DNA of 64,000 nucleotides from Treponema primitia ZAS-2 (GCF_000214375.1 NC_015578.1:2790001-2854000); one strand, 5' to 3'. Shown: positions 16,537-26,575, counted from the stretch's first letter. Notes: generated by a model not told the origin, from the letters alone. Numbers and translations are program-made.

Positions 16537-17076
16537 TCATTTAACGCCGGACTTGCCGACTTTTCTTCTGATTAGCTCGTCATCATACCGGATACCCTTG
16601 CCCTTATAGGGTTCGGGGAGCCGGAGCTTCCGAATCTGGGAGGCGAATTCACCTACCCGCTGTTTATCCACACCGCTTACGGTGAGTTTTCCGTTAGGCT
16701 CTGTGACAACTCCAAGGTCCTCGGGGATGCCCACCAGAACCTCGTTGGAGTAACCCAGGTTCATAACGAGGATCTTTCCCTGCACTTCGGCACGGTACCC
16801 AACCCCGGTGATGATCAGGGACCGGGTAAACCCGGTTGAAACTCCGATGACCATGTTATTAAGCAGATTTCGGTACAGGCCGTGGTAGGCCTTGGTCTGC
16901 TTTTCATCGTTGGCCCTATTCACCTGGATAGACCCATCGGTGGGCACAAAACTTACCACCGTGTGGTACTTCTGGGTCAATTTTCCCTTAGGGCCTTCCA
17001 CAGTTATCAGCTCATCCTGAAAACTGACCTTTACCCCCGCAGGAACCTTAACCGGTATTTTTCCGATACGCGACAT
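16537..17076 (-). CDS. rplF: 50S ribosomal protein L6
   Basis: 179 residues, standard length. The start [15 protein letters not shown] and the C-terminal [25 protein letters not shown] are classical L6. It binds near the factor-binding site of the large subunit. It follows rpsH by 10 bases. Confidence 0.97.
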   Translation of the reverse strand: MSRIGKIPVKVPAGVKVSFQDELITVEGPKGKLTQKYHTVVSFVPTDGSIQVNRANDEKQTKAYHGLYRNLLNNMVIGVSTGFTRSLIITGVGYRAEVQGKILVMNLGYSNEVLVGIPEDLGVVTEPNGKLTVSGVDKQRVGEFASQIRKLRLPEPYKGKGIRYDDELIRRKVGKSGVK

Positions 17077-17086
17077 AGTTTTCCTC

Positions 17087-17485
17087 TTACCAAACGGTAC
17101 AGATGACTTCTCCGCCGACTTTTTTCTCGGCGGCTTTTTTTCCGGTGGTTACCCCCACGGATGTTGAAACAATGAGGGTACCGTAACCGTTGTATACTCT
17201 GGGCATATTTTTATAGCCCATGTAAACCCGTCGTCCGGGTTTGGACACCTTTTCAATGCCGTGAATAACCGGGCCGGTCTGTTCATCATACTTAAGGAAT
17301 ACCCGAATAGTATTACTACCTTCCTGGTTAACCTTCTTAAAATTCTTGATATACCCTTCGGTTTTTAAGATCTTGACGATCTCAAGTTTCAGTTTCGAGG
17401 TAGGAATATCAACTTTTTCATGCTTTGCCATTCCGGCATTCCGGATCTTGGTCAGCATATCCGCCACGGGATCAGAAACGCTCAT
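17087..17485 (-). CDS. rpsH: 30S ribosomal protein S8
   Basis: 132 residues. [24 protein letters not shown] at the start and [26 protein letters not shown] at the end are typical. S8 binds the central 16S domain and in E. coli represses the spc operon; whether it does so here is unknown. Confidence 0.97.
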   Translation of the reverse strand: MSVSDPVADMLTKIRNAGMAKHEKVDIPTSKLKLEIVKILKTEGYIKNFKKVNQEGSNTIRVFLKYDEQTGPVIHGIEKVSKPGRRVYMGYKNMPRVYNGYGTLIVSTSVGVTTGKKAAEKKVGGEVICTVW

Positions 17486-17494
17486 CCTTTTCTC

Positions 17495-17680
17495 CTACCA
17501 ACTGGATTTAGTGACGCCGGGTATAAGCCCTTCGCTTGCAAGCTTGCGGAAGCAAAGGCGGCACATCTCATATTTCCGCAGATAGCCCCTGGCCCGTCCG
17601 CAGATACGGCATCTGTTAACTTTTCTGGTCTTATACTTAGGCGTCCGCAGCGCCTTGATAATCATCGCTTTTCTTGCCAT
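17495..17680 (-). CDS. rpsN: 30S ribosomal protein S14, short zinc-binding type
   Basis: 61 residues, the short form of S14. It has the four zinc ligands as CRICG and CRLC, within [20 protein letters not shown]. The type Z S14 is usual in bacteria other than most Proteobacteria. Located between rplE and rpsH. Confidence 0.96.
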   Translation of the reverse strand: MARKAMIIKALRTPKYKTRKVNRCRICGRARGYLRKYEMCRLCFRKLASEGLIPGVTKSSW

Positions 17681-17687
17681 GTATACC

Positions 17688-18237
17688 TCACTTCCTAAAG
17701 GGCATGCCGAACTTGGCGAGGAAGGCCTTGGCCTCCGCGTCAGTCTTCGCCGTTGTGACGATGGCTATGTTCAGTCCTGATACCCGTTCAATTTTATCAA
17801 AATCGATCTCCGGGAAAATAATCTGCTCGGTGATACCGAGGGAATAATTCCCGTGACCGTCAAAGGCATTCTGATTCACCCCCCGGAAGTCCTTAACACG
17901 GGGGAGTGCCACATTCACCAGGCGGTCCAGAAACTCGTACATCATGGTCCCCCGGAGGGTAACCTTGGCGCCAATCTCCTGGCCTTCCCGGATCTTGAAG
18001 TTAGCAATACTCTTGCGGGCCTTGGTTTTGACCGCTTTCTGGCCCGTGATGAGGGTTAGATCATCAATGGCCGCATCCAGGAATTTCTTGTTTTGAAGAG
18101 CCTCGCCTACCCCCATGCTGACAATGATCTTGTCCAGTTTCGGTGTTTGCATGGGCGACTTATAGCCGAACTCTTGAAAAGTCCGGGGCAACCTGTTCCC
18201 GGTAAATCTTCTTAAGCCGCGGTTCGTAGTTCTTCAT
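17688..18237 (-). CDS. rplE: 50S ribosomal protein L5, interrupted by an apparent 1-nt frameshift
   Basis: The normal start is ATG 18237-18235, overlapping the rplX stop as TAATG. It encodes [20 protein letters not shown], which matches the L5 N-terminus. The frame then hits TAA at 18162-18160. The rest of L5 ([14 protein letters not shown] onward to FGMPFRK) is read one frame later. The break lies at an A run on the plus strand (18177-18180, TTTT in the gene), where removing one T restores a continuous L5 of about 182 residues. L5 is normally essential, so a sequencing or assembly indel is most likely; +1 slippage at TTT-T is an alternative. Confidence 0.85.
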
Positions 18238-18599
18238 TATAACGCCTCTCCGCATTTTCTGCAGACCCGGGTTTTGGTGACCTTTGAATCGGGATTCACC
18301 TCAAGTTTATACCCTATCCGGGTGGGTCCGCATTTTTTACAGACGATCATCACATTACTGCTGTGGATCGCCGCTTCCAATTCCACAATTCCCCCCCGGT
18401 CCTGCTGGTTCCGGCGTTTCTGGGCTTTCTTTACGATATTAGCCCCTTCCACGACGACCCGGTCCTTGTCCCGGAGTATCTTGAGGATACGTCCACGCTT
18501 GCCCTTATCTTTTCCGGCAATGATCTGGACGGTATCATCTTTTTTCAGCTTAAATTTATGCGCTGGGAACTTCGTTGCATCTTGCGCTGCTTCAGCCAT
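18237..18599 (-). CDS. rplX: 50S ribosomal protein L24
   Basis: 120 residues with the KOW motif (KDDTVQIIAGKDKGKRGRIL) and VVEGANIVKKAQK. The C-terminal part contains CKKCGPTR and CRKCGEAL, two Cys pairs seen in some bacterial L24 proteins. Its stop overlaps the rplE start codon. Confidence 0.95.
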   Translation of the reverse strand: MAEAAQDATKFPAHKFKLKKDDTVQIIAGKDKGKRGRILKILRDKDRVVVEGANIVKKAQKRRNQQDRGGIVELEAAIHSSNVMIVCKKCGPTRIGYKLEVNPDSKVTKTRVCRKCGEAL

Positions 18600-18622
18600 A
18601 CCTTTCTCCTAATTTCCGCAGC

Positions 18623-18991
18623 CTACAGAACCTCGGGAGCAAGGGATACAATTTTCATGTAATCCTTCTCCCGCAGTTCCCGGGCTACGGGCCCGAAAAT
18701 ACGTTTGCCCTTGGGATTCAAATTCGCATCGATAATGACACAGGCATTATCGTCGAACCGGATATAGGTGCCATCGGGCCTGCGGTACTCCTTATGGGTA
18801 CGCACCACTACTGCCTTTTCAACGGTACCCTTTTTGATGGTCGACGTTGGGAGGGCATCCTTAACGGCCACCACAATTATATCACCGATACTGGCGTATT
18901 TCCGTTTAGAACCGCCCAATACCTTAATACACTGCACAATCTTGGCGCCTGAATTGTCAGCCACGTTCAGGTAAGATTCCACCTGGATCAT
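18623..18991 (-). CDS. rplN: 50S ribosomal protein L14
   Basis: 122 residues, standard length. [17 protein letters not shown] at the start and [23 protein letters not shown] at the end are diagnostic. L14 lies at the subunit interface. It follows rpsQ by 14 bases. Confidence 0.97.
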   Translation of the reverse strand: MIQVESYLNVADNSGAKIVQCIKVLGGSKRKYASIGDIIVVAVKDALPTSTIKKGTVEKAVVVRTHKEYRRPDGTYIRFDDNACVIIDANLNPKGKRIFGPVARELREKDYMKIVSLAPEVL

Positions 18992-19005
18992 TTTTCACAC
19001 ACTCC

Positions 19006-19317
19006 TTAGCGCGCCCGTTCCAGAACTGCCGCAAGTTTCCAGCATTTTTCTTTACTGATAGGGCGACATTCCACAACCCGCACCCGGTCTCCGATCTTGG
19101 CGTCATTAGTTTCATCATGAGCCTTGATCTTCTTAGTCCGGTTAACATACTTTTTATACAAGGGATGCAGGGTCTTAGTTTCAACGGCGACCACAATAGT
19201 TTTACTCATCTTATCGCTTTTCACAATCCCTACAAATTCTTTTTTACCGCTTCTTACTTTAGATACAACCGGTACTTCCGGCGAAGCTTCTTGCGATACA
19301 GCCTGATCTGCCATCAT
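19006..19317 (-). CDS. rpsQ: 30S ribosomal protein S17
   Basis: 103 residues, longer than usual (about 85) because of a leader of about 20 residues before the core GKKEFVGIVKSDKMSKTIVV. The core also has HPLYKKYVNRTKKIKAHDE and RVRVVECRPISKEKCW. The exact start could be the second Met. Confidence 0.94.
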   Translation of the reverse strand: MMADQAVSQEASPEVPVVSKVRSGKKEFVGIVKSDKMSKTIVVAVETKTLHPLYKKYVNRTKKIKAHDETNDAKIGDRVRVVECRPISKEKCWKLAAVLERAR

Positions 19318-19324
19318 CTACTCC

Positions 19325-19546
19325 TTATGCCTTCGCCGCAAGGATACTTTCTTTCGCTTGCGTTATTTCCTGAGCCCGAATCATGCTATTGAGCCGGGCA
19401 ACTTGCCGACGCATGGTCCGTTTCTGGAGCGGGTTTTCCACATGGCCGATAACCATCTGGAACCGGAGTTCCATATACTTTCTGTTGAGCTCATCCCGCT
19501 TAGCCTTAAGTTCAGCGAAGCTTAGATTCTTAAAAGAATTCCTCAT
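19325..19546 (-). CDS. rpmC: 50S ribosomal protein L29
   Basis: 73 residues from ATG 19546, preceded by GGGAGG. A longer frame to 19594 would overlap rplP and is not convincing. LSFAELKAKRDELNRKYMELRFQ is the L29 signature helix pair, near the exit tunnel. Confidence 0.93.
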   Translation of the reverse strand: MRNSFKNLSFAELKAKRDELNRKYMELRFQMVIGHVENPLQKRTMRRQVARLNSMIRAQEITQAKESILAAKA

Positions 19547-19559
19547 AATCGCCTCCCGC

Positions 19560-19985
19560 CTATGCGCCAAGCTCAAAATCAGAGCGAGCAACAAACTTGG
19601 TCTTTATTGGGAGTTTGGCTCCCGCCAATTTCATCGCTTCTTCCGCCAGGGCTTTCTCAATACCCCCAAGCTCGAACATAACTGTCCCGGGCTTTACCAC
19701 TGCGACCCAATATTCCGGAGCGCCTTTTCCTTTACCCATGCGGGTTTCCGCAGGCTTCTTGGAATAGGGCTTATCCGGGAAGATCCGTATCCAGAGTTTC
19801 CCACCACGTTTTACATGGCGGTTCATGGCGATACGGGCGGCCTCGATCTGCCGATTGGTGATCCACATACGATCCAGGGACACCAGAGCAAATTCGCCGA
19901 ATGCCACGGTGTTTCCACGGGTTGCATTCCCGGGCATATTACCGCGCTGTACTTTCCGATGTTTTACACGTTTAGGACTAAGCAT
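19560..19985 (-). CDS. rplP: 50S ribosomal protein L16
   Basis: 141 residues, standard length. [25 protein letters not shown] at the start, [22 protein letters not shown] in the middle. L16 helps position A-site tRNA. It follows rpsC after a gap that holds a hairpin. Confidence 0.97.
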   Translation of the reverse strand: MLSPKRVKHRKVQRGNMPGNATRGNTVAFGEFALVSLDRMWITNRQIEAARIAMNRHVKRGGKLWIRIFPDKPYSKKPAETRMGKGKGAPEYWVAVVKPGTVMFELGGIEKALAEEAMKLAGAKLPIKTKFVARSDFELGA

Positions 19986-20034
19986 ACTTAATTAACCTCT
20001 TTCCACGCGACTTTTAGCCGCAAAACCAATCGAA

Positions 20035-20051
20035 GTGAATCGAAGATTCAC
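20035..20051 (-). promoter_or_regulatory. Hairpin between rpsC and rplP
   Basis: GTGAATC-GAA-GATTCAC, a perfect 7-bp stem with a 3-base loop. It overlaps the rpsC-rplP junction. There is no U-tract; function unknown. Confidence 0.45.
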
Positions 20052-20052
20052 A

Positions 20053-20760
20053 CTAATTCCTCGCAGGGGCACGATCCCGCTGCCGCTTCCGGACAAGAAC
20101 GCCTGCGTCTTCTTTCTGTTCCTTGCCGTATTTCATTCCATTATAAACCCAGACTTTGACGCCGATAGCGCCGAAGGTGGTATGGGCTTCCGCAAAACCG
20201 TAGTCGATATCCGCCCGCAGGGTATGCAGGGGGATGCGTCCTTCCTTGGCTTCCTCGGTGCGGGACATTTCTGCACCTCCGAGACGACCGGAAAGCCTGA
20301 CCTTTACGCCCTGGGCATTACCCTTTTTGATGGCGTTGGAAATTGCCTGTTTCATGGTGCGCCGGAAACTGCCCCGGGCTAAAAGCTGGCGGGCGATATT
20401 CTGGGCCACGATCTGGGCATTGTTGTCCGCATTCCGGACTTCTTTTATCTTGATCTGTATCTTCTTGGTCACGTGCTTCTGAAGCTCCGCGCCGATCTTT
20501 TCGATATTCGCGCCCTTGATGCCGATGATAACCCCGGGACGGGCAGTATGGATAACAATGGTGATCCGCTGGGGGTGCCGGATGATCTCCAGCTCCGCAA
20601 TATCGGAACCCTTGGTTTCAGACATATTAACGATGAACTTACGGAGTCTTAAATCCTCATGCAGGGTATTGGCGTATTCTTTTGGATCCACATACCACCG
20701 TGAAGACCAGGTTCTATTGATACCAATCCGCAATCCAATAGGATTAACTTTTTGTCCCAT
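20053..20760 (-). CDS. rpsC: 30S ribosomal protein S3
   Basis: 235 residues. [20 protein letters not shown] at the start, the KH domain with [17 protein letters not shown], and the C-terminal [14 protein letters not shown]3 forms part of the mRNA entry channel. It starts directly after the rplV stop. Confidence 0.97.
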   Translation of the reverse strand: MGQKVNPIGLRIGINRTWSSRWYVDPKEYANTLHEDLRLRKFIVNMSETKGSDIAELEIIRHPQRITIVIHTARPGVIIGIKGANIEKIGAELQKHVTKKIQIKIKEVRNADNNAQIVAQNIARQLLARGSFRRTMKQAISNAIKKGNAQGVKVRLSGRLGGAEMSRTEEAKEGRIPLHTLRADIDYGFAEAHTTFGAIGVKVWVYNGMKYGKEQKEDAGVLVRKRQRDRAPARN

Positions 20761-21132
20761 TTATTTCCCCGCCTTATTTGTCTCATCAATTACCACGGTA
20801 ATGTGGCACATTCTTTTCAGAAGCATATCCGCCCTTCCCCGGGCGCGGAACCAGATCCGCTTCATTCGGGGGCCCTCATCAACCAGAATTTCCCTTACGT
20901 AGAGCATATCCTCATCAAGCTGCTTGTTAGCATTCAGGGCATTGGAGGCTGCGGACTTTACGGTCTTGCGAAGGAGCCTAGCGCCCTTGTGAGGAATATT
21001 TTCGAGTACTGACATAGCTTCGGGATAGGGCTTGCGGCGGATAAGGTCCGCCACGGGCCTAACCTTATAGGGTGAGGCAAGGAGGAATTTGGATATGGCC
21101 CTATAACCGGACTTTACTTTTTTCGTTTCCAT
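20761..21132 (-). CDS. rplV: 50S ribosomal protein L22
   Basis: 123 residues. It contains [22 protein letters not shown] and the loop region [19 protein letters not shown] that lines the exit tunnel and is linked to macrolide action. Adjacent to rpsS and rpsC as in the S10 operon. Confidence 0.96.
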   Translation of the reverse strand: METKKVKSGYRAISKFLLASPYKVRPVADLIRRKPYPEAMSVLENIPHKGARLLRKTVKSAASNALNANKQLDEDMLYVREILVDEGPRMKRIWFRARGRADMLLKRMCHITVVIDETNKAGK

Positions 21133-21140
21133 ATATCATC

Positions 21141-21422
21141 CTACCCTTTGGAAGCTTTCTTATCCGAACCCGCATGGCCCCGGAATATCCTGGTGGGGGA
21201 AAATTCGCCCAGCTTATGGCCTACCAGGTTTTCCGTAATGTACACGGGAACCCAGTTTTTACCGTTATACACGGATATGGTTCCCCCAACCATTTCAGGA
21301 ATAATAGTAGAACAACGGGAATAGGTCTTAATCATCCTCCGGTCCCCGGCCTTGCTCATTTCCAGCACTTTCTTATAGAGGCTCTTTTCAATAAAGGGCC
21401 CTTTCTTAATGGATCTTGACAC
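21141..21422 (-). CDS. rpsS: 30S ribosomal protein S19
   Basis: 93 residues. [19 protein letters not shown] at the start and [19 protein letters not shown] near the end are diagnostic. S19 lies in the head of the 30S subunit, near S13. Confidence 0.97.
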   Translation of the reverse strand: MSRSIKKGPFIEKSLYKKVLEMSKAGDRRMIKTYSRCSTIIPEMVGGTISVYNGKNWVPVYITENLVGHKLGEFSPTRIFRGHAGSDKKASKG

Positions 21423-21431
21423 CCTTCTCTC

Positions 21432-22262
21432 CTACTTTTTCTTACCGCGGCTTACGATAAACCGTGTTGAAGGCTTATGCTTATTCCGTGTCTTGAAACC
21501 CTTGGTGGGTTGTCCCCAGGGACTGACCGGATGAATACCCTTGTTCTTTCCCTCGCCGCCACCATGGGGGTGATCGACGGGGTTCATGGCCATACCGCGT
21601 ACTGTGGGACGCACCCCCAGCCAGCGTTTGCGGCCCGCTTTACCGAGTTGCACGTTCATGTGGTCCTCGTTCCCTACGGCGCCGATGGTGGCATAGCACT
21701 TCTTGAAGACCATGCGCATCTCTCCGGAGGGGAGCTTAATGGTAACATAGTCCCCCTCTTTTGCGGCAACCAAGGCGCTGGAACCGGCCGAACGGGCCAA
21801 CTGACCGCCCCGGCCCAGGGTGAGTTCAATGTTGTGGACCGTGAAGCCCAGGGGAATATTCTCCAAGGGCAAGGCATTACCGGCTTCAATGGGCGCTTCG
21901 GGACCGCTTATAATAGAGACCCCTGCTACAAGCCCCTTAGGGGCAAGGATGTACCGCTTTTCACCGTCAACATAGTTTATCAAAGCAATATTGGCGCTCC
22001 GGTTCGGATCGTATTCAATAGTAGCGACCTTGCCGGGAATGCCGAGTTTGTCCCGTTTAAAGTCAATGGTCCGGTAGCGGCGCTTGTGCCCGCCACCCTT
22101 ATGCCAGACGCTGATGCGCCCGTTGGAGTCCCGGCCGGCTTTTTCCGGGCGCCCTGAGGTGAGGGATTTTTCAGGCGTCACATGTTTGGTGAGCTCCGAA
22201 TAATCCAGGCTCTGCCATTGGCGCATCCCAGCTGTTATCGGTTTATACGTTTTAATTCCCAT
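21432..22262 (-). CDS. rplB: 50S ribosomal protein L2
   Basis: 276 residues, standard length. It contains [15 protein letters not shown], the central RNA-binding domain and [23 protein letters not shown], which holds the conserved His near the peptidyl-transferase centre. The C-terminus is [11 protein letters not shown]. Confidence 0.97.
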   Translation of the reverse strand: MGIKTYKPITAGMRQWQSLDYSELTKHVTPEKSLTSGRPEKAGRDSNGRISVWHKGGGHKRRYRTIDFKRDKLGIPGKVATIEYDPNRSANIALINYVDGEKRYILAPKGLVAGVSIISGPEAPIEAGNALPLENIPLGFTVHNIELTLGRGGQLARSAGSSALVAAKEGDYVTIKLPSGEMRMVFKKCYATIGAVGNEDHMNVQLGKAGRKRWLGVRPTVRGMAMNPVDHPHGGGEGKNKGIHPVSPWGQPTKGFKTRNKHKPSTRFIVSRGKKK

Positions 22263-22285
22263 ATATTTCCCCTGCTTCCTTCGGC

Positions 22286-22573
22286 CTACACGCCCTCAAA
22301 AATACTGATCTTCTCGCCCTTGGGAAGGCGGACAATCGCCTTCTTCCAAGGCGAAGTATGCCCGGACCGGTTCCGCTGCCGTTTGGGCTTACCGGCGACC
22401 ACCATAACCGAACAGGCAATAGGGTGGACCTTAAAGAGCCTGCGGATCGCTTCTTTTATTTCTATTTTTGTGGCCGAAGGATCGACCTTAAAAACATATT
22501 TACCTTCTTCCCGCAAGGTATTAGCCTTTTCGGAAAGCACCGGTTCAATAAGAACTTTTTCATAGATGGTCAT
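22286..22573 (-). CDS. rplW: 50S ribosomal protein L23
   Basis: 95 residues. [24 protein letters not shown] at the start is typical of L23, which docks trigger factor and SRP at the tunnel exit. The start overlaps the rplD end by four bases. Confidence 0.95.
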   Translation of the reverse strand: MTIYEKVLIEPVLSEKANTLREEGKYVFKVDPSATKIEIKEAIRRLFKVHPIACSVMVVAGKPKRQRNRSGHTSPWKKAIVRLPKGEKISIFEGV

Positions 22574-23241
22574 TCAGCGGCCTCCCCAGGCGTCTCATCG
22601 CTGGTATAAAAACTACAAAGACTTTTCGCAGCACTTTCCAAAACAATAACCTTGCGTCCATAAAACAGGTCATGGGCTCTCAAACGGTTATAAGCAAGGA
22701 AACTGAGCCAGGGAATATTGGCCCCAGCCTGCCGGAGTTTGGCCCCGACTTGCCGGAGTTCAGGATCATCATCCTTAAGAATTACCACAGTCCGCTCATG
22801 GCCACCGAAATTTTTCAGCAACCCCGCAAGCTCCTTGGTTTTCCCTGAGTCGATGGAAAAATCCTCCACCACCTTAAGGGTATCGCTCTGGGCTTTCAGG
22901 CTCAGAATGGTCTTCAGGGCAAGGCGCTTGGCCTTTTTCGGAATGGCATAGGAGAAATCCCGGGGCCTAGGCCCGAAAACAACCCCACCGCCTACCATAA
23001 TAGGAGATTTTTTATCACCCCTACGGGCGCGGCCGGTGCCCTTCTGCTTATAGGGCTTGGCATTGGATCCGTGGACTTCGCCCCGATCCTTGGTACTGGC
23101 GGTGCCCAGCCGTTTATTGGCAAGTTCATTGTTGATGGCGTACCAGATAAGATCTTCGTTGACCGGAAGGCCGAATACGGCGTCATCCAGTTCTATGTCG
23201 CGAAGTTCTTTGCCATCCTTGGAATACACTTTCCGATTCAT
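22570..23241 (-). CDS. rplD: 50S ribosomal protein L4
   Basis: 223 residues. [27 protein letters not shown] and [21 protein letters not shown] are the conserved L4 loop and core. A small tandem duplication of about 21 bases near 22720-22762 gives [15 protein letters not shown], one extra seven-residue unit compared with the expected helix. In E. coli L4 represses the S10 operon; a comparable leader is not identified here. Confidence 0.95.
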   Translation of the reverse strand: MNRKVYSKDGKELRDIELDDAVFGLPVNEDLIWYAINNELANKRLGTASTKDRGEVHGSNAKPYKQKGTGRARRGDKKSPIMVGGGVVFGPRPRDFSYAIPKKAKRLALKTILSLKAQSDTLKVVEDFSIDSGKTKELAGLLKNFGGHERTVVILKDDDPELRQVGAKLRQAGANIPWLSFLAYNRLRAHDLFYGRKVIVLESAAKSLCSFYTSDETPGEAAE

Positions 23242-23251
23242 TGTTTCCCCG

Positions 23252-23872
23252 CTACTTCTTCACCGCAGCTCTGACCACCACGAGACCCTTATTGATCCCC
23301 GGGACGGCGCCGCGCACCATGATAAGCCTGTTTTCCGTATCAACCTTGATAAGCTTCAGGCTGAGAACCGTTACCTGCTCCCATCCCATGTGGCCTGGCA
23401 GCTTCATATTCTTGAAAGTGCGGCCCGGATAGGTGGACTGCCCGGTGGAACCAGGTTCCCGATGGAACTTGGAACCGTGGGAAGCACGGCCGCCGCTGAA
23501 GCCCCAGCGCTTGATAACGCCTGCCATACCCTTACCCTTGGACACCCCGGTTACATCAACGTACCGGACCCCTTCAAACACTTCTATACCCAGCTCATCA
23601 CCATCGGCAACTTCTTTTTCAAAGTTCCGAAATTCCTTGATGCTCTTTTTCGGCTTGATATTTTCCGAAAACTGCCCGGCATAGGGTTTGGTCACCCTGC
23701 TCTTTTTCTTATCATCAACCCCGAGGAGCACGGCGGAATAGCCGTCCTTTTCCTCAGTTTTCCGGGCAACGACAACATTTGGATCAATCCTCAGAACCGT
23801 TACCGGAACAAGGTTACCCTCATCGTCAAAAACCTGCGTCATGCCCACTTTTTTGGCCATTAGCCCCAACAT
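23252..23872 (-). CDS. rplC: 50S ribosomal protein L3
   Basis: 206 residues from ATG 23872, preceded by GGAG at seven bases. A frame extension to 23896 is unlikely. MLGLMAKKVGMTQVFDDEGN at the start and GFSGGRASHGSKFHREPGSTGQ in the core are classical L3. L3 reaches the peptidyl-transferase centre. Confidence 0.96.
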   Translation of the reverse strand: MLGLMAKKVGMTQVFDDEGNLVPVTVLRIDPNVVVARKTEEKDGYSAVLLGVDDKKKSRVTKPYAGQFSENIKPKKSIKEFRNFEKEVADGDELGIEVFEGVRYVDVTGVSKGKGMAGVIKRWGFSGGRASHGSKFHREPGSTGQSTYPGRTFKNMKLPGHMGWEQVTVLSLKLIKVDTENRLIMVRGAVPGINKGLVVVRAAVKK

Positions 23873-23909
23873 AGTAAACTCCAAAGCGGTTTTCAACCGC
23901 AGATTCTTT

Positions 23910-24218
23910 CTACTGTTTTATCTCAACATCCACACCCGCAGGCAGTTCCAACTTCATTAAAGAATCCATCACTTCTGATGAAGGATTAATAATATCGATC
24001 AGCCGCTTATGGGTGCGCATCTCGAACTGCTCACGGGCCTTTTTATTCACATGGGGAGAACGAAGCACCGTCACCTTGTTGATCCGGGTAGGAAGGGGGA
24101 TAGGTCCGGTGACCTTGGCGCCCGCTTTCTGAACCGTTTGAACGATGGACTTCGCGCTCTGATCTATCAATTCTACATCGAAACCGCGTAACCGTACGCG
24201 AATTCGTTCCTTAGCCAT
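23910..24218 (-). CDS. rpsJ: 30S ribosomal protein S10
   Basis: 102 residues. [23 protein letters not shown] and [26 protein letters not shown] are the S10 signatures. It is first in the S10 cluster and also serves as NusE in antitermination. It is separated from tuf by a strong hairpin. Confidence 0.97.
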   Translation of the reverse strand: MAKERIRVRLRGFDVELIDQSAKSIVQTVQKAGAKVTGPIPLPTRINKVTVLRSPHVNKKAREQFEMRTHKRLIDIINPSSEVMDSLMKLELPAGVDVEIKQ

Positions 24219-24234
24219 TATTCCTCCGATAGCT

Positions 24235-24272
24235 TAGGTTTTGTGTTTCGGCTGGCCGGGACACAAAACCTA
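24235..24272 (-). promoter_or_regulatory. Strong hairpin between tuf and rpsJ
   Basis: TAGGTTTTGTGT (24235-24246) pairs perfectly with ACACAAAACCTA (24261-24272), giving a 12-bp stem with a GC-rich loop. It lies 17 bases before the rpsJ start region. No U-run follows, so partial attenuation, RNA processing or translational control of the S10 cluster are all possible. Confidence 0.55.
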
Positions 24273-24290
24273 TAGCCAATCTCTCATCCG

Positions 24291-25481
24291 TTATTCGATG
24301 ATCTCCGTAACCTGTCCGGAGGCGACGGTTTTGCCGCCTTCACGGATAGCTAAACGCAGACCCTTTTCCATGGCAATGGGGTGGATCAATTCGCCCTGAA
24401 TCTCGGCGTTATCTCCGGGCATAACCATTTCTTTCCCTTCAGGGAGGTTGACGGTACCGGTAATATCGGTGGTCCGGAAATAAAACTGGGGACGGTAGCC
24501 GGAAAGGAAGGGTCGGTGACGACCACCTTCCGCTTGGGAAAGACAGTAAATCTGTGCCTTAAACTTGCTGTGGGGGGTAATGGAACCGGGCTTGGCTAAA
24601 ACCTGTCCGCGTTCAACTTCTTTCTTTTCAACGCCCCGGAGCAAAGTACCAACGTTATCCCCGGCCTGGGCATCATCAAGAAGTTTATTGAACATTTCAA
24701 TACCCGTAACAACCGTTTTCTTGGTGGGCCGGATACCGACGATCTCAATTTCTTCGTTCAGCTTGAGCACACCCCGTTCCACTTTGCCGGTTACTACAGT
24801 ACCACGACCAGGAATGGTGAATACATCTTCAATGGGCATCAAGAAGGGCTTGGCGTCTTCCCGGACCGGGTCGGGGAAGTAGCTATCCATGGCGTCCAGA
24901 AGTTCATCAATACACTTGGTAGCCTCGGCATTGTCCGGTTCGGTCATGGCCTTGAAAGCGGAACCCTTGATGATGGGGACCTTGTCGCCGGGAAACCCGT
25001 TGGCGGTAAGAACTTCCTTAACCTCTTCTTCAACCAGTTCGATCAGCTCAGGATCATCAACCAGGTCAACCTTGTTGAGGAATACGATCATGTTGGGCAC
25101 ACCGACCTGGCGGGCCAGGATGATGTGTTCCCGGGTCTGGGGCATAACCGAATCCGGCGCGGACACAACCAGGACAGCCCCGTCCATCTGGGCGGCGCCA
25201 GTGATCATGTTCTTGATGTAGTCAGCATGTCCTGGGCAGTCGATGTGGGCATAGTGCCTTTTCTCAGACTGGTACTCCAGGTGCCGGGTATTGATGGTAA
25301 TACCCCGGGCTTTTTCTTCCGGAGCATTGTCGATTTCGTCGTACTTCATGACCTTGTCGCCGTACTTCTTTCCGCAGTGCATGGTTATTGCAGCGGAGAG
25401 GGTGGTTTTACCATGGTCAACGTGACCAATCGTCCCGACGTTCATGTGAATCTTTGTTCGATTGAACTTATCTTTTGCCAT
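24291..25481 (-). CDS. tuf: Translation elongation factor Tu
   Basis: 396 residues. GTPase motifs GHVDHGKTT (G1), the switch regions with [20 protein letters not shown] (G3) and NKVD (G4) are intact, followed by domains 2 and 3. EF-Tu delivers aminoacyl-tRNA to the ribosome. It has AAGGAGG before the ATG and probably its own promoter at 25554-25582. fusA does not precede it, unlike the usual str operon. Confidence 0.98.
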   Translation of the reverse strand: MAKDKFNRTKIHMNVGTIGHVDHGKTTLSAAITMHCGKKYGDKVMKYDEIDNAPEEKARGITINTRHLEYQSEKRHYAHIDCPGHADYIKNMITGAAQMDGAVLVVSAPDSVMPQTREHIILARQVGVPNMIVFLNKVDLVDDPELIELVEEEVKEVLTANGFPGDKVPIIKGSAFKAMTEPDNAEATKCIDELLDAMDSYFPDPVREDAKPFLMPIEDVFTIPGRGTVVTGKVERGVLKLNEEIEIVGIRPTKKTVVTGIEMFNKLLDDAQAGDNVGTLLRGVEKKEVERGQVLAKPGSITPHSKFKAQIYCLSQAEGGRHRPFLSGYRPQFYFRTTDITGTVNLPEGKEMVMPGDNAEIQGELIHPIAMEKGLRLAIREGGKTVASGQVTEIIE

Positions 25482-25530
25482 AACGTGTCCTCCTTACATT
25501 TATTAGGTACACAATTAAAATCAATTTATC

Positions 25531-25547
25531 CCCCTCTTTAAAAGGGG
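25531..25547 (-). promoter_or_regulatory. Hairpin in the tuf leader
   Basis: CCCCTCTTTAAAAGGGG (plus strand) folds into a short GC-clamped hairpin between the tuf promoter and its ribosome binding site. It may stabilise or tune the leader mRNA. Confidence 0.35.
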
Positions 25548-25553
25548 TTATCT

Positions 25554-25582
25554 AATATAGCTAAACACTCTAAAGAGTGCAA
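25554..25582 (-). promoter_or_regulatory. Putative tuf promoter
   Basis: On the minus strand TTGCAC (25582-25577), 17 bases, TATATT (25559-25554). The spacer contains the palindrome CACTCT-TT-AGAGTG (25566-25579), which could be an operator. About 70 bases of leader precede the tuf start. Confidence 0.55.
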
Positions 25583-26094
25583 ACTTACAAATAAGTCCGC
25601 TAACAGCGGTACCTATAGCAGAGGGTTAAAGAATTGATTCAGGATAAAGAAGCGAAAGGAAAGTACCTACAAAAAACCCAAAGGGGATTTTTCTGTACCA
25701 GCCGTCCCGTTCCACCTATCTCATCCTGAGAATCCGCAAGGATCCTCATCAACCCAATCCATAAAGCCATTGAAAAAACCCAATTTTTCAACGCCCCGCC
25801 AAGCCACCTGATGATCGGTTTGGACAATAACCCTTTGAGCAGACTGCTCCAGGTTATCGAGACTTCCACGCCGCCCTCATCAATCATTTTGCTATCGACG
25901 AGCAATAGACTATTTTCTGCAACAGAACTCCTGCCACCTCCCGATAATCCGCACGGCGCGGTAATCATCATCCGGCAATTAAAACTGCCGGATTTTTATT
26001 TCAAATAACCATTCCGGGCTAGGCCCGAACCATTCCATCTTCCTGGAGAATCCAATTTATTGGATTCTCCAAAGAAAAATCCAAAGGATTTTTC
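25583..26094. other. Gene-poor 0.5-kb spacer between rpsG and tuf, place normally held by fusA
   Basis: No convincing gene. Several short hairpins are visible: AAAACCC/GGGGATTTT at 25672-25692 (T-rich end on the minus strand, a possible terminator before the tuf promoter), CCGGCA/TGCCGG near 25975-25992, GGAGAATCCAAT/ATTGGATTCTCC at 26046-26071 and GAAAAATCC/GGATTTTTC at 26077-26098 directly after rpsG. A 110-codon open frame on the minus strand (25639-25971) has no recognisable family. Confidence 0.5.
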
Positions 26095-26565
26095 TCACCA
26101 CCTATAATGAGCGAAAGCCTTATTAGCTTCTGCCATTTTATGGGTATCTTCCTTCTTCTTGAAGGCGGTACCGGTATTATTATACGCATCCAGGATTTCC
26201 GCTGCAAGCCGTTCATCCATGCCATGACCGGACCGCGCCCGGGCCGCATTAATAAGCCAGCGCATACCCAGGGCTTCCCGCCGGGATTCCCGAATTTCAA
26301 TAGGAACCTGGTAGGTGGCGCCCCCGACCCGCCGGGACTTAACTTCAACATTGGGCTTTACGTTTTCGATAGCCTTTAGGAAAACTTCCAGGGGCTCCTT
26401 GTCGGCCTTTGCCTGAAGGGTACCCAGGGCATCATGAACTATCCGCAAAGCAACCGAACGTTTACCCTGCCACATCATACGGTTCACAAACTTGGAAACC
26501 ACCACACTATTGTACTTAGGATCCGGTAAAATACCCCGATCCACGGTCTTTTTTTTGCGTCCCAT
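26095..26565 (-). CDS. rpsG: 30S ribosomal protein S7
   Basis: 156 residues. [23 protein letters not shown] and [25 protein letters not shown] are classical S7. S7 nucleates the 30S head and contacts E-site tRNA. It follows rpsL by 10 bases; fusA is missing downstream. Confidence 0.97.
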   Translation of the reverse strand: MGRKKKTVDRGILPDPKYNSVVVSKFVNRMMWQGKRSVALRIVHDALGTLQAKADKEPLEVFLKAIENVKPNVEVKSRRVGGATYQVPIEIRESRREALGMRWLINAARARSGHGMDERLAAEILDAYNNTGTAFKKKEDTHKMAEANKAFAHYRW

Positions 26566-26575
26566 GATTACCCCC

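Noticed and set aside
25639-25971. 110-codon minus-strand frame between rpsG and tuf
   Set aside because: No recognisable domain, no clear ribosome binding site, and it spans probable terminator-like hairpins. Kept only as a remark in the spacer entry.
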